Assembly: GCA_902835305.1 (NCBI GenBank)
Contig: CADFMD010000006.1
Span: forward strand, 1-64,000
Reading direction: 5' to 3'
Source: Coriobacteriaceae bacterium
GTDB lineage: Bacteria; Actinomycetota; Coriobacteriia; Coriobacteriales; Coriobacteriaceae
DNA: 64,000 nucleotides
Of the stretch, positions 41,982 through 50,766 are shown piece by piece (within the stretch, counting starts at the first letter, position 1; every line of letters starts with the position of its first letter). The translations under genes were made by a program, and so were the position numbers. Under the pieces are notes generated by a model that saw only the letters and a list, made by a program, of their open reading frames with translations, was not told where the DNA came from and ran no database searches.

Positions 41982-42979
41982 TGCTCGTGGTAGGTGGCGC
42001 GCATTCGGGGAAGAGGACCTTCGTGCGCGAAAAACTCGGGTTCGCGGCGGACGATTTCGTCGACGCGGCGCAGCTTGCGGAGGGCGGCGTGCCCGCGGCT
42101 TTTGCCGGCCGCGTCGCATACCGTGCTGAGGAACTCGTACGCGCGCTCGACGCTGACCGGGCGCTCGAGCGGCTGATCGGCTTCGACGCAGTGATTCTGC
42201 CCTTGGTCGGCTCGGGGGTCGTCCCCATGAGTGCGGAAGACGCCCAATGGCGCGAGCGCGCGGGGCGCCTGGGATGCGCGCTCGCTGCGCGCGCCGACGT
42301 CGTCGTGCGCATGACGTGCGGGATTCCCCAGGTCATCAAAGGAAACCTTGCCGATGCACCTCGAGGGACGCAGGGCGCGGGTGCGCCTTTGGAAGTCGTC
42401 TTCGTGCGCCATGGTGCCACGGCGGGCACGGAAGACCATCGCTACAGCGGGGCGGGCACCGACGAGCCCCTGTCGAGTGCGGGCGAGCGCGCTTTGCGCG
42501 ACCTCGCGTGCGATCGTGACGTGTTCCGTGTTATCACGAGCGGCATGGCCCGCACCGACCAGACGGCGCGCATCCTCTTCCCGAACGCGGAGCTTATGGC
42601 GTGCCCCGGTCTGCGCGAGATGGATTTCGGCGACTTCGAGGGGCGAAGCGCCGCCGAGCTTAAAGAGGATGCGCGCTATCGCGCCTGGGTAGACTCCTGG
42701 TGCGAGACGCGCTGCCCGCATGGCGAGGGCAAGAGCGATTTCACCCGCCGCGTCATCGCGGCGTTTCGGGAGGCGTGCGAATCGGAGCGCGCCCAGGGGA
42801 GTGGGCGCGCCGTCTTCGTCGTTCACGCGGGTACCGTGAAAGCGCTGCTCTCCGAGCTAGCTGTCCCGAAAATGGGATACTTCGACGTGCATACCGAGCC
42901 GGGCGGCGCATGGGCCGCCACTTGGGATGGGCGCTGCCTTCGCGACGTTCGCCCCGCTTCGGGGGGCGATGCCCGGTGA
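41978..42979 (+). CDS. Fusion of a diverged CobU-like domain with an alpha-ribazole phosphatase (CobC-like)
   Basis: A 333-residue protein. Residues 1-135 look like a second CobU: a P-loop-like VGGAHSGKRTF, and VVVRMTCGIPQVIKG matching the C-terminal CobU segment, but the usual Ser/Thr after GK is Arg, and the histidine region is not obvious. Residues about 140-333 are a histidine phosphatase domain (VVFVRHGATAGT, SSGMARTDQTA-type second motif, FVVHAGTVKALL) that would remove phosphate from alpha-ribazole phosphate or cobalamin phosphate. It follows cobS and overlaps cbiB. Confidence 0.82.
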   Translation: MMLVVGGAHSGKRTFVREKLGFAADDFVDAAQLAEGGVPAAFAGRVAYRAEELVRALDADRALERLIGFDAVILPLVGSGVVPMSAEDAQWRERAGRLGCALAARADVVVRMTCGIPQVIKGNLADAPRGTQGAGAPLEVVFVRHGATAGTEDHRYSGAGTDEPLSSAGERALRDLACDRDVFRVITSGMARTDQTARILFPNAELMACPGLREMDFGDFEGRSAAELKEDARYRAWVDSWCETRCPHGEGKSDFTRRVIAAFREACESERAQGSGRAVFVVHAGTVKALLSELAVPKMGYFDVHTEPGGAWAATWDGRCLRDVRPASGGDAR

Positions 42980-43953
42980 TGACGATTCTTGCCGTCGCCG
43001 CCGGGTTCGCGGCCGACCTTGCCTTCGGCGACCCGCGCTGGCTTCCCCATCCCGTCGTCGCCATGGGGCGCGCGATCACGTGGGCCGAAGGCCGCCTGCG
43101 GGGCGCATTCCCGCAAACGTCCGCGGGCACGCGCGCCGCAGGGCTTGTGCTCGCCGTGGCGCTTCCGCTTGCGTGTGGGCTTTTGACCTGGGGAATCCTG
43201 CATCTTTGCGGCATGGTTCACTCCGGCTTGCGCTTCGTGGCCGAGGCATGGGCGAGCTATCAGATTCTCGCGGCATGCGAGCTGCGCCGCCAGAGCCTGG
43301 CCGTTGCCCGCGCGTTCTCGAAGGGCGGACTTGTCGCGGCGCGCGAAGCCGTCGGGCTCATCGTGGGACGTGACACGTCTGTTCTCGACGAGCAGGGCGT
43401 CGCGCGCGCCGCCGTGGAAACGGTGGCGGAGAACGCGAGCGACGGTGTCATCGCGCCGCTTTTCTACCTTATGATCGGGGGTGCGCCCTTGGGCATGGCG
43501 TACAAGGCGGTGAACACGCTCGACAGCATGGTGGGCTACAAAAACGAGCGCTACATCGACTTCGGCTGCGCCTCGGCGCGCCTCGACGATGCGGTGAACT
43601 GGATTCCCTCGCGGTTATCGGCCCTGTTCATGATCGCCGTGTGCCCGATCGTCGGGCTCGACGCGCGCGGGGCGGCGCGCATCTGGCGCCGCGACAGACG
43701 TCGCCATGCGAGCCCGAACGCGGCGCAGACCGAGTCGGCGTGCGCGGGTGCGCTCGGACTGCGCCTGGCAGGACCCGCGGTGTATTTCGGCAAGCTCGTT
43801 GAGAAACCGACGATAGGCGACGCGTCCCGCGAAATCGAGTGGGGCGACATCGCCCGGGCGACAAGGCTCATGCTCGCCGCGTCCGTATGCGCGCTCGTCG
43901 TCTTCGGCGCCGCGCGCGCGGCGGTCGTACTCGCCGTGGGGGCGATGGCATGA
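42979..43953 (+). CDS. cbiB: Adenosylcobinamide-phosphate synthase
   Basis: Membrane enzyme attaching aminopropanol (or its phosphate) to adenosylcobyric acid. The 324-residue product has AAGFAADLAFGDPRWLPHPVV-like N-terminal sequence (LAFGDPRWLPHPVVAMG), VETVAENASDGVIAPLFY, and LDSMVGYKNERY, with several transmembrane helices. ATG 42979 overlaps the preceding stop. Functionally it pairs with the cobD-like decarboxylase that follows. Confidence 0.93.
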   Translation: MTILAVAAGFAADLAFGDPRWLPHPVVAMGRAITWAEGRLRGAFPQTSAGTRAAGLVLAVALPLACGLLTWGILHLCGMVHSGLRFVAEAWASYQILAACELRRQSLAVARAFSKGGLVAAREAVGLIVGRDTSVLDEQGVARAAVETVAENASDGVIAPLFYLMIGGAPLGMAYKAVNTLDSMVGYKNERYIDFGCASARLDDAVNWIPSRLSALFMIAVCPIVGLDARGAARIWRRDRRRHASPNAAQTESACAGALGLRLAGPAVYFGKLVEKPTIGDASREIEWGDIARATRLMLAASVCALVVFGAARAAVVLAVGAMA

Positions 43954-45173
43954 GGAAAGACCACGCCGCGCCCCGGGCTGCCGGGGGAATCCTGCGCGCC
44001 CGCACGCATGGGGGCAGCGCGCAATCGCTCGGCATCGCTTGCGATAGGGGTGCCTCCGACCTCATTGACTTCTCGGTGAACGTGAATCCGGCAGGCCCCT
44101 CGCCGCGCGCCGTCGCCGCAGCTTGCAAGGCGCTTTCTCGAATCGACGCCTACCCCGATAGGGAAAGCCTCGCCCTCGTTCGCGCGCTAGCGCGCGACCA
44201 GGGCATTCCCGAAGATACTATCGTCTGCGGCGCGGGCGCGTCCGACATCATCTGGCGGCTCGCAGCGGCGGTGCGCCCGAAACGCATCGTCGTGTGCGCG
44301 CCGACGTTCTCTGAATATGCGGAGGCGGCATCGTACTACGGCGCATGCGTGCAGGAGTTCCCGCTCTCCGAAGCAGACGACTTCGACGTGCCCGCCTCCT
44401 TCGCCCGCGCGATCGAGGGGCCGGGAGACGTGGCGTACCTCTGCAATCCGAACAACCCGACGGGGCGCCTCGTCGACCCCCGTGTGATCGATGCCGCGGC
44501 TTGCCGCTGCGAGCAGGTGGGCGCGCTGCTCGTCGTGGACGAGTGCTTCCTCGGATTTGCGCCCGACGCCCGCGAAAGGAGCGTGGCCGCACGCGCCGCG
44601 TGTTCGCGCCATGTGGCCGTGCTCTCCGCGTTCACCAAGCTCTACGGAATGGCGGGGTTGCGGTTGGGATATCTGATCAGCGGAAACGCCCAACTCATCG
44701 AGGGGATTCGCCGGGCGGGGCAGGCGTGGCCCGTCTCTTCGGTCGCCGAGGCCGCGGGTATCGCCGCCCTGGAAGACGTCGAATACGTCTCGCGCACGCG
44801 CGATGTATTGGAGAGCGAGCGAGCGTGGCTTTCCCACGAGCTCTCCTCGCTCGGGCTTTCCGTCGTGCCGTCGGATGCGAACTTCCTTTTAGTCCGCACG
44901 CCGGCGAAAGACATCCCCGAGCGCCTGTATAAACAGGGGGTTTTGGTCCGCACGTGCGACTCGTTTTCGGTACTGTCCCGTTTCTGGTGCCGCGTCGCGG
45001 TGCGCACGCGCAAGGAGAATGCCCGGCTTGCGATGGCGTTCAGCCGCGTGCTTCGGGCGGAAGGTGCATCGGGCGAAGGCGAACCCGACGAACGGGGCGG
45101 CGCTTCTTTCAGCGGCGCTATGGCGGGCGCGGATGGCCGAGGCTCGGCGAAGGAGGTCGATACCCGTGGGTAG
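43950..45173 (+). CDS. cobD: Threonine-phosphate decarboxylase, CobD-like aminotransferase fold
   Basis: PLP enzyme producing (R)-1-amino-2-propanol phosphate for the CbiB reaction. The 407-residue product has DFSVNVNPAGPSP, AYPDRES, CNPNNPTGRLVDP, VDECFLGF, and FTKLYGMAGLRLGY containing the Schiff-base lysine. Its similarity to HisC (histidinol-phosphate aminotransferase) is real, but its position between cbiB and cbiP favours CobD. The C-terminal 40 residues are low-complexity. It overlaps cbiP by 8 bases. Confidence 0.88.
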   Translation: MRKDHAAPRAAGGILRARTHGGSAQSLGIACDRGASDLIDFSVNVNPAGPSPRAVAAACKALSRIDAYPDRESLALVRALARDQGIPEDTIVCGAGASDIIWRLAAAVRPKRIVVCAPTFSEYAEAASYYGACVQEFPLSEADDFDVPASFARAIEGPGDVAYLCNPNNPTGRLVDPRVIDAAACRCEQVGALLVVDECFLGFAPDARERSVAARAACSRHVAVLSAFTKLYGMAGLRLGYLISGNAQLIEGIRRAGQAWPVSSVAEAAGIAALEDVEYVSRTRDVLESERAWLSHELSSLGLSVVPSDANFLLVRTPAKDIPERLYKQGVLVRTCDSFSVLSRFWCRVAVRTRKENARLAMAFSRVLRAEGASGEGEPDERGGASFSGAMAGADGRGSAKEVDTRG

Positions 45174-46665
45174 GGCGAAGCCCATCATGATCCAGGGCAC
45201 CATGTCGAACGCGGGGAAGAGCCTGCTTGCGGCGGGGCTGTGCCGCGTGCTTTCGCAGGACGGCCTGCGCGTGACTCCCTTCAAGAGCCAGAACATGGCA
45301 CTCAACAGCGGTGTCACGGCCGACGGGCTCGAGATGGGGCGCGCCCAGATCATGCAGGCCGAGGCGTGCGGCATCGCGCCCGACGTGCGCATGAACCCCA
45401 TCCTGCTCAAGCCCGAAAGCGGCCACCGAAGCCAGCTCATCGTGGCCGGCAAGGCGCAGGGAGCCTTCGCTGCGAGGGACTACTTCGCGCGAAAGAAGGC
45501 GCTCATGCCGCAGATTTTGGAGGCGTTCGATTCGCTCGCGGAGGAAAACGACGTCATCGTCATCGAGGGCGCCGGCAGCCCCGCCGAAATCAACCTTGCC
45601 GAAAACGACATCGTCAACATGGGGCTCGCGCGCGCCGTGTCCTCCCCCGTGCTGCTCGCGGGCGACATCGACCCAGGCGGGGTGTTTGCCCAGCTCTACG
45701 GCACGGTCGCGCTCCTTGCGCCCGAGGACCGCGCGCTTTTGCGGGGGCTTGTGGTGAACAAGTTCCGCGGCGATGTGGAAATCCTGCGCCCGGGTTTGGC
45801 CCCGCTCGAGAAGATGTGCGGGGTTCCCGTCGTGGGGGTCGTGCCGTATCTTACGCTCGACCTGGACGACGAGGACTCGCTCGCGCCGCGCCTATCTGCC
45901 CGCGAGGCGCGCGGCGTCATCGACGTCGCCGTCGTGCGTCTTCCGCATCTGTCGAACTTCACCGACTTCGACCCGCTTTCGCGCGTGCCCGGCGTGGGCG
46001 TGCGCTACGTTTCCTCGACGACCGATCTGGGCCGACCCGACCTGGTGGTGCTTCCCGGCTCGAAGACTACGCTCGACGACGCGCGCTGGCTTGCGGCTAG
46101 CGGCATCGGGGCCTGTGTACGCGCGCTTTCGGGCGCGGGCACGCCGGTGCTCGGCATATGCGGTGGCTACCAGCTTTTGGGAGACGAGCTTTCCGACCCG
46201 CACGGCAGGGAAGGCGCTGGCACCGCGCGCGGGCTCGGGCTCATCCCTGCAAGTACGGTGTTCAAGGAGGAAAAGCGCCTCGCCCAGTCGGCACTGCGCA
46301 TCACGGGCGCCCAAGGCGCGTTCTCGGTGTGGAACGGCATGACGGCGCGCGGGTACGAGATTCACGACGGCGAAACGACCGTCTCCTGCGCCCCTGTGGG
46401 CACGATTGGCGGCAAACCAGAAGGCGCGGCCTGCGGAAACGTGTTCGGAACCTATCTCCACGGCCTGTTCGACGAACCGGGTGTGGCGCTCGCCCTCGCG
46501 CGCTCGCTCGCGCGCATGCGCGGCCTGCCCGAGAGCGTCGTGGGTGCTGCGGGCGCGGCGTCCGCGGCCGATCACCGTGCGCGCGAGTTCGACCGCCTGG
46601 CCGACGTCGTGCGCGGGGCGCTCGACATGGAGCGTGTCTACCGCATTATCGAGGAGGGCGTATGA
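45166..46665 (+). CDS. cbiP: Cobyric acid synthase
   Basis: Amidates the b, d, e and g side chains of adenosylcobyrinic acid a,c-diamide. The 499-residue product has IQGTMSNAGKSLLAAGLCRV, PFKSQNMALNSGVT, NKFRGD and a C-terminal glutamine amidotransferase (nucleophile Cys in LGICGGYQLLG; GTYLHGLFD). The start GTG 45166 lies 9 bases after AAGGAGG; ATG 45187 would omit part of the first strand. It overlaps cobO by four bases. Confidence 0.94.
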   Translation: MGRAKPIMIQGTMSNAGKSLLAAGLCRVLSQDGLRVTPFKSQNMALNSGVTADGLEMGRAQIMQAEACGIAPDVRMNPILLKPESGHRSQLIVAGKAQGAFAARDYFARKKALMPQILEAFDSLAEENDVIVIEGAGSPAEINLAENDIVNMGLARAVSSPVLLAGDIDPGGVFAQLYGTVALLAPEDRALLRGLVVNKFRGDVEILRPGLAPLEKMCGVPVVGVVPYLTLDLDDEDSLAPRLSAREARGVIDVAVVRLPHLSNFTDFDPLSRVPGVGVRYVSSTTDLGRPDLVVLPGSKTTLDDARWLAASGIGACVRALSGAGTPVLGICGGYQLLGDELSDPHGREGAGTARGLGLIPASTVFKEEKRLAQSALRITGAQGAFSVWNGMTARGYEIHDGETTVSCAPVGTIGGKPEGAACGNVFGTYLHGLFDEPGVALALARSLARMRGLPESVVGAAGAASAADHRAREFDRLADVVRGALDMERVYRIIEEGV

Positions 46666-47177
46666 TCCACGTGTATCATGGCGACGGCAAAGGCAAGACC
46701 ACGGCGGCGATGGGCCTTGCCCTTCGCATGCTCGCTGCAGGCCGCCGCGTCGTCGTCGTGCAGTTCCTGAAAGACGGCGAAAGCGGGGAGGTGCGCCTGC
46801 TCGCCGAGCATTTCGGCGTGCCCGTGTTCGCGGGGAAGGCGTCGGACAAGTTTACCTGGTCGATGACGTCGGAAGAACTTGCCGCGACGTGCGAGCTGCA
46901 CGATGGGAACCTCGCTTCCGCGCTCGCCGAGCTCGAGGGTGCGCAAGAGGGACTGCTCGTGCTCGACGAGGCGCTCGACGCGCTTTCGAAGGGGCTTGTC
47001 GACGAGGCGCTCGTGGACCGCGCGCTCGATATGTCCGCTCGCGGAGTCGAAGTAGCGCTCACCGGGCGCGCGCCTTCCCGCAAGATCGTGGAGAAGGCCG
47101 ACTACATAACCGAGATGCGGTGCGAGAAACATCCCTACGAGCAGGGGATATGTGCAAGGGAAGGAGTGGAGTACTAG
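46662..47177 (+). CDS. cobO: Cob(I)yrinic acid a,c-diamide adenosyltransferase (CobO/CobA family)
   Basis: Transfers 5'-deoxyadenosyl from ATP to cobalt(I) corrinoid. The 171-residue P-loop protein opens MIHVYHGDGKGKTTAAMG, and has VVVQFLKDGESGE, LVLDEALDAL and LTGRAPSRKIVEKADYITEM. The start ATG 46662 overlaps the cbiP stop; cbiC follows with no gap. Confidence 0.94.
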   Translation: MIHVYHGDGKGKTTAAMGLALRMLAAGRRVVVVQFLKDGESGEVRLLAEHFGVPVFAGKASDKFTWSMTSEELAATCELHDGNLASALAELEGAQEGLLVLDEALDALSKGLVDEALVDRALDMSARGVEVALTGRAPSRKIVEKADYITEMRCEKHPYEQGICAREGVEY

Positions 47178-47819
47178 ATGGATTCCAAGGAGATGGCGCC
47201 CGGCGACATCGAGCGGCGCAGCTTCGAGATTATCACCGAAGAGCTCGGCGGCCGCACGTTCCCGCCGCTCGAAGAGCCCGTCGTGAAGCGCGTCATCCAC
47301 ACCACTGCCGACTTCTCGTACGCCGATTCTCTCGTGTTCACCCATGACGCCGCGCACTGTGCGCTCGACGCACTGCGCGCAGAGGCCACGTTGCTCACCG
47401 ACACGAACATGGCGCTCGCAGGCATAAGCAAGCCCGCGCTCGAGAAGCTCGGCTGCAAGGCCGTGTGCTACATGGCCGACCCTGATGTCGCCGCGGCTGC
47501 GCGCGCCGCGGGCACGACTCGCGCCGTTGCGAGCATGGACAAAGCTTGCGGCATCGAGGGTCCGCTCATCGTGGCCGTCGGCAACGCTCCCACAGCACTT
47601 CTGCGCCTCGCCGAGCTCATGGACGCGGGGAAGATCGCGCCCGCGCTCGTCGTTGGGGTGCCGGTCGGGTTTGTGAACGTGGTCGAGGCGAAAGAGGAGC
47701 TACTCGCGCGACGCGTGCCGGCCATCGTCGCGAGGGGTCGCAAGGGCGGCTCGACCGTGGCGGCCGCCATTATGAACGCGCTGCTTTACCAGATCACGCG
47801 TCCAGGCGGCCCGAAGTGA
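47178..47819 (+). CDS. cbiC: Precorrin-8X methylmutase (cobalt-precorrin-8 methylmutase)
   Basis: Moves a methyl from C-11 to C-12 to give cobyrinate. The 213 residues contain the catalytic histidine in KRVIHTTADFSY, VGNAPTALLRL, VVGVPVGFVNVVEAKEEL and GRKGGSTVAAAIMNALL. It starts directly after the cobO stop and overlaps the last gene by four bases. Confidence 0.94.
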   Translation: MDSKEMAPGDIERRSFEIITEELGGRTFPPLEEPVVKRVIHTTADFSYADSLVFTHDAAHCALDALRAEATLLTDTNMALAGISKPALEKLGCKAVCYMADPDVAAAARAAGTTRAVASMDKACGIEGPLIVAVGNAPTALLRLAELMDAGKIAPALVVGVPVGFVNVVEAKEELLARRVPAIVARGRKGGSTVAAAIMNALLYQITRPGGPK

Positions 47820-48589
47820 CGGCGCCCGCATCCGCGCCGGCGCTGCGCATCTTCGCCGGCACCACCGAGGGCCGCCTTCTGTGCGAATGGGCGAGCAGGG
47901 CGGGCATCCCCGCCCGTGCCTACGCGGCAACCGAGTACGGAGGCGAGCTTTTGGGTGAGCTTCCGGGCATCGAGGTGCATGCGGGCAGGCTCGACGATGC
48001 CGACATGGAGCGCGAGCTTTCCGGCGCGCGTATCGTCGTCGACGCCACGCACCCCTTCGCTACGCTCGCAAGCGACAACATCCGGGTCGCTTCGCTCGCC
48101 GTGGGTGCACGATGCCTGCGCCTTGCGCGCCCGGTCGAGGCGCTGCCCAAAGGCGTCGTGCCGGTCGCGTCGATCGCCTGCGCGGCGCGCTTTCTCTCCG
48201 AGAACCCGGGTCGCGTTCTTCTCACGACGGGGAGCAAGGAGCTTGCTCCCTACACGCGCGTCGCCGATTTCGCGGAGCGCTTCTTCGTGCGTGTGCTCCC
48301 GCTGCCCGGTGCTATAACGAAGTGCATCGACGCGGGGTTTTCGCCGTCGCACGTCATCGGCATGCAGGGGCCCTTCACCCGCGAGCTCAACGAGGCGATG
48401 CTTCGGCAGGTGGGCGCCCAGTGGCTTGTGACCAAGGACTCGGGAACCGTAGGCGGCACGGCCGAGAAGCTCGCCGCAGCGCGCGCCGTGGGAGCGCGCT
48501 GTATCGTGGTCACCCGTCCCGCCGAGGGAGGCGGGGCCCTTTCGCTTCGGGAAGTGGAAGATGCGCTCTTACGGGAGTTCGCGCGCTAG
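47816..48589 (+). CDS. cbiJ: Cobalt-precorrin-6A reductase
   Basis: NAD(P)H-dependent reduction of the macrocycle. The 257-residue protein has LRIFAGTTEGRLLCEWA, VDATHPFATLASDNI, LLTTGSKELAPYT, IGMQGPFTRELNEAML and VTKDSGTVGGTAEKLAAA, all characteristic of CbiJ/CobK. The start is GTG 47816 overlapping the cbiC stop. It is the last gene of the 17-gene run; an IS21 remnant begins within 20 bases. Confidence 0.92.
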   Translation: MTAPASAPALRIFAGTTEGRLLCEWASRAGIPARAYAATEYGGELLGELPGIEVHAGRLDDADMERELSGARIVVDATHPFATLASDNIRVASLAVGARCLRLARPVEALPKGVVPVASIACAARFLSENPGRVLLTTGSKELAPYTRVADFAERFFVRVLPLPGAITKCIDAGFSPSHVIGMQGPFTRELNEAMLRQVGAQWLVTKDSGTVGGTAEKLAAARAVGARCIVVTRPAEGGGALSLREVEDALLREFAR

Positions 48590-48604
48590 GCGCTCGCCGC
48601 GCCT

Positions 48605-48691
48605 GCGAGGAGGATCGCCTCGAGCAAGCTCGACCCGTACAAGCCCGTCATCCACCAATAGCTCGAGGACGCCCGGAACTGGCGCAAACAG
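48605..48691 (+). pseudogene. IS21-family transposase (IstA) remnant
   Basis: The + strand encodes ASSKLDPYKPVIHQ, a TAG stop, then LEDARNWRKQ, the linker segment typical of IstA N-terminal halves. The stop could derive from TGG (Trp) by one change. Only about 29 codons remain. It marks the right border of the cobalamin island. Confidence 0.6.
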
Positions 48692-48699
48692 CCCTTCAA

Positions 48700-48770
48700 T
48701 AAGTTGCGGTGAAATAGTGTCTGTTTTTGCTGCTAGATAGCATACTCAGTCCCTAAATCACCGTAACTTG
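48700..48770. repeat. Dispersed inverted-repeat element, copy 2
   Basis: Left arm 48700-48723 and right arm 48747-48770 are diverged copies of the arms at 17170-17240 (TAAGTTGCGGTGAAATAG..., CAGTCCCTAAATCACC...), with the same arm length and a loop of the same length but different sequence. It lies directly after the IS21 remnant, between convergent genes. Confidence 0.8.
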
Positions 48771-48781
48771 TCGGTGGTGGC

Positions 48782-49996
48782 TTACTGGTAGCGTAGGCAC
48801 TCCACCGGGTCGAGCTTTGCCGCGCGTCGAGCGGGGTAGAAGCCAAAGATTACGCCGATGCCGACGGAGACGGCGAAGGCCAGCAGCACCGTGGCGATTG
48901 AAAAACTCGGTGTGATTTGCCCGCTGGCACCGAGCTCGCCAAGAATCCCGGATCCGGAGGCAAACATCGCGAGGCCCCAGGCCAGCAGATAGCCTATCAG
49001 GACACCCAGCAGGCCACCGGTGACGCACAGCGCCGAGGACTCGGCCAAAAACTGCGCGGTGATATCGCGACGACTGGCGCCCAGAGCGCGACGGATGCCG
49101 ATCTCGCGGATGCGCTCAGTCACGTTGGTGAGCATCATGTTCATAATGCCGATACCGCCGACAAGCAGCGAGATACTGGCGACAGCACCCATGATGAGCG
49201 AGAAGGCGCCCATAAAGGAATTGAGGGAGTCGATAGCGCTTTTCATGGAGGTCGCCGATACACTGTCGTACTCATCATCCTCCGCGATACCCTTCATCGC
49301 GCGCACCTTGGACTCGATGGTCTTGCAGAGCTCATCCATGTCCGTGCCCTCGGCGGCAAGTGCCGTCACGCTGGGGAATGAAGGATTCTCGTCGCCAAAT
49401 AGGCCGGAGATGGTTTCGCGTGGCATATACAAAGTGAGCGAGCCCATGGAGTCGCTGCCGCCATCAATCACGCCTACAATCTGCACCTCGCCGTTGGACA
49501 CTTTGATGGTTTTTCCCAGCGCATCCTGTTCGTTGCCGTAAAGCTGATCGGCGCCACCGCGGCTGATGAGCGCCACGTGCGAGCCTGCCTTTGACTCGAC
49601 ATCGGTGTAGGTGCGCCCCGCAACGAGCTTACTGGCACCCACGGCGTCGAGCATGTCGCTATCGACACCCTGTGCCATGACGGTATAGCTTTTATCGCCG
49701 GTCTTGTACTCGGTATACGCGCTTTTGACAATGCCGATCTGTTCTATCTGCGGCACCAGTTTTTTAAGCTTCTGGACGTCAGAATCAGAGAGTTCTTGGG
49801 ACGAATAGATCTGAACCATGCGAGCTGCGTTGAGGCCCAGGCTGTTGACCAAGCTGTTTTGGATGCCGCCGATGAGCGAAGTCATGGCAATGACCGAGGC
49901 GATGCCAATGACGATGCCAAGGATGGTGAGCAGGCTGCGCCCCTTGTTGGCCTCGAGCGAGTGAAGGGCTTCCTGGATAAGATCGCGGGCGCTCAT
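48782..49996 (-). CDS. FtsX/MacB-type ABC exporter permease
   Basis: A 404-residue permease with an N-terminal helix (SLLTILGIVIGIASVIAM), a large extracellular MacB_PCD domain (about 45-265) and three C-terminal helices, ending FGFYPARRAAKLDPVECLRY, the conserved FtsX tail. It works with the overlapping ATPase gene (four-base ATGA overlap) and the membrane-fusion protein. The substrate is unknown; peptides, antimicrobials or lipoproteins are typical for the family. Confidence 0.9.
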   Translation of the reverse strand: MSARDLIQEALHSLEANKGRSLLTILGIVIGIASVIAMTSLIGGIQNSLVNSLGLNAARMVQIYSSQELSDSDVQKLKKLVPQIEQIGIVKSAYTEYKTGDKSYTVMAQGVDSDMLDAVGASKLVAGRTYTDVESKAGSHVALISRGGADQLYGNEQDALGKTIKVSNGEVQIVGVIDGGSDSMGSLTLYMPRETISGLFGDENPSFPSVTALAAEGTDMDELCKTIESKVRAMKGIAEDDEYDSVSATSMKSAIDSLNSFMGAFSLIMGAVASISLLVGGIGIMNMMLTNVTERIREIGIRRALGASRRDITAQFLAESSALCVTGGLLGVLIGYLLAWGLAMFASGSGILGELGASGQITPSFSIATVLLAFAVSVGIGVIFGFYPARRAAKLDPVECLRYQ

Positions 49997-50766
49997 GCCA
50001 TCACTCCTTTCGGCGGGTTGGCGGAGGCGGAAATCATGGGCAGGCTATCTACGGCGCTGCGTAGGGTCCGCGGTGCATGCGGAATATACGCGCCGTCGTG
50101 AATGCGACCGTCGCGGATGGTCACGGCACGGTCGGCCTCGGCGGCGATGCCGGGGTCGTGCGTGATAAGCACGATGGTTTTGCCGCGCTCCTGGAGCTTG
50201 TGGAAGGTTTCCATGACGAGCGCTCCCGTGGCGGAGTCCAGGTTGCCCGTCGGCTCGTCGGCCAAAATGATGGGTGGATCGTTGACAAGGGCGCGCGCGA
50301 TGGCGACGCGCTGCATCTGTCCGCCCGACAGCTCCGATATACGATGGTCCCAATGGTCGACCGGAAGCGTGACGGCTTGCAGCGCGTGTACGGCGCGCAT
50401 CTCGCGCTGGCTGCGCGGCACATTGGTGTAGGACAGCGGCAGCATGACGTTTTCGATCACCGTCAGGCGCGGCAGCAGATTAAAGCTCTGAAAGACAAAG
50501 CCGATGCTCAGCGCTCGCACCTCGGTGAGCTCGTCATCGTCGAGCTCGGCGACGTTGAGCCCTTGCAGGAAGTAATCGCCCGCCGTCGGTTTGTCCAGGC
50601 AGCCCAGGATGTTCATGAGCGTCGACTTGCCTGAGCCCGAGGGGCCGGTGATGGCAACGAACTCACCGGGATCTACTGCCAGGCTCACGTTATGCAGGAT
50701 GTGGGCGCAACCGGCCTCGCTCTCAAAGATGCGGTGCACGTTGCGGATGTCGATGACGGGACGCAT
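49993..50766 (-). CDS. MacB-type ABC transporter ATPase (LolD family)
   Basis: A 257-residue ATPase with Walker A ITGPSGSGKSTLMNILG, Q-loop FVFQSFNLLP, signature ELSGGQMQRVAIARAL, Walker B IILADEPTGNLD and the switch histidine in LITHDP. A roughly 30-residue C-terminal extension follows the core. Its ATG overlaps the stop of the fusion-protein gene by one base (TAATG), so the three genes form one unit. Confidence 0.93.
   Translation of the reverse strand: MRPVIDIRNVHRIFESEAGCAHILHNVSLAVDPGEFVAITGPSGSGKSTLMNILGCLDKPTAGDYFLQGLNVAELDDDELTEVRALSIGFVFQSFNLLPRLTVIENVMLPLSYTNVPRSQREMRAVHALQAVTLPVDHWDHRISELSGGQMQRVAIARALVNDPPIILADEPTGNLDSATGALVMETFHKLQERGKTIVLITHDPGIAAEADRAVTIRDGRIHDGAYIPHAPRTLRSAVDSLPMISASANPPKGVMA

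Noticed and set aside
42700..42979. An extended N-terminus for cbiB starting at 42700
   Set aside because: It runs through the phosphatase domain in another frame; the family start is the ATG at 42979.
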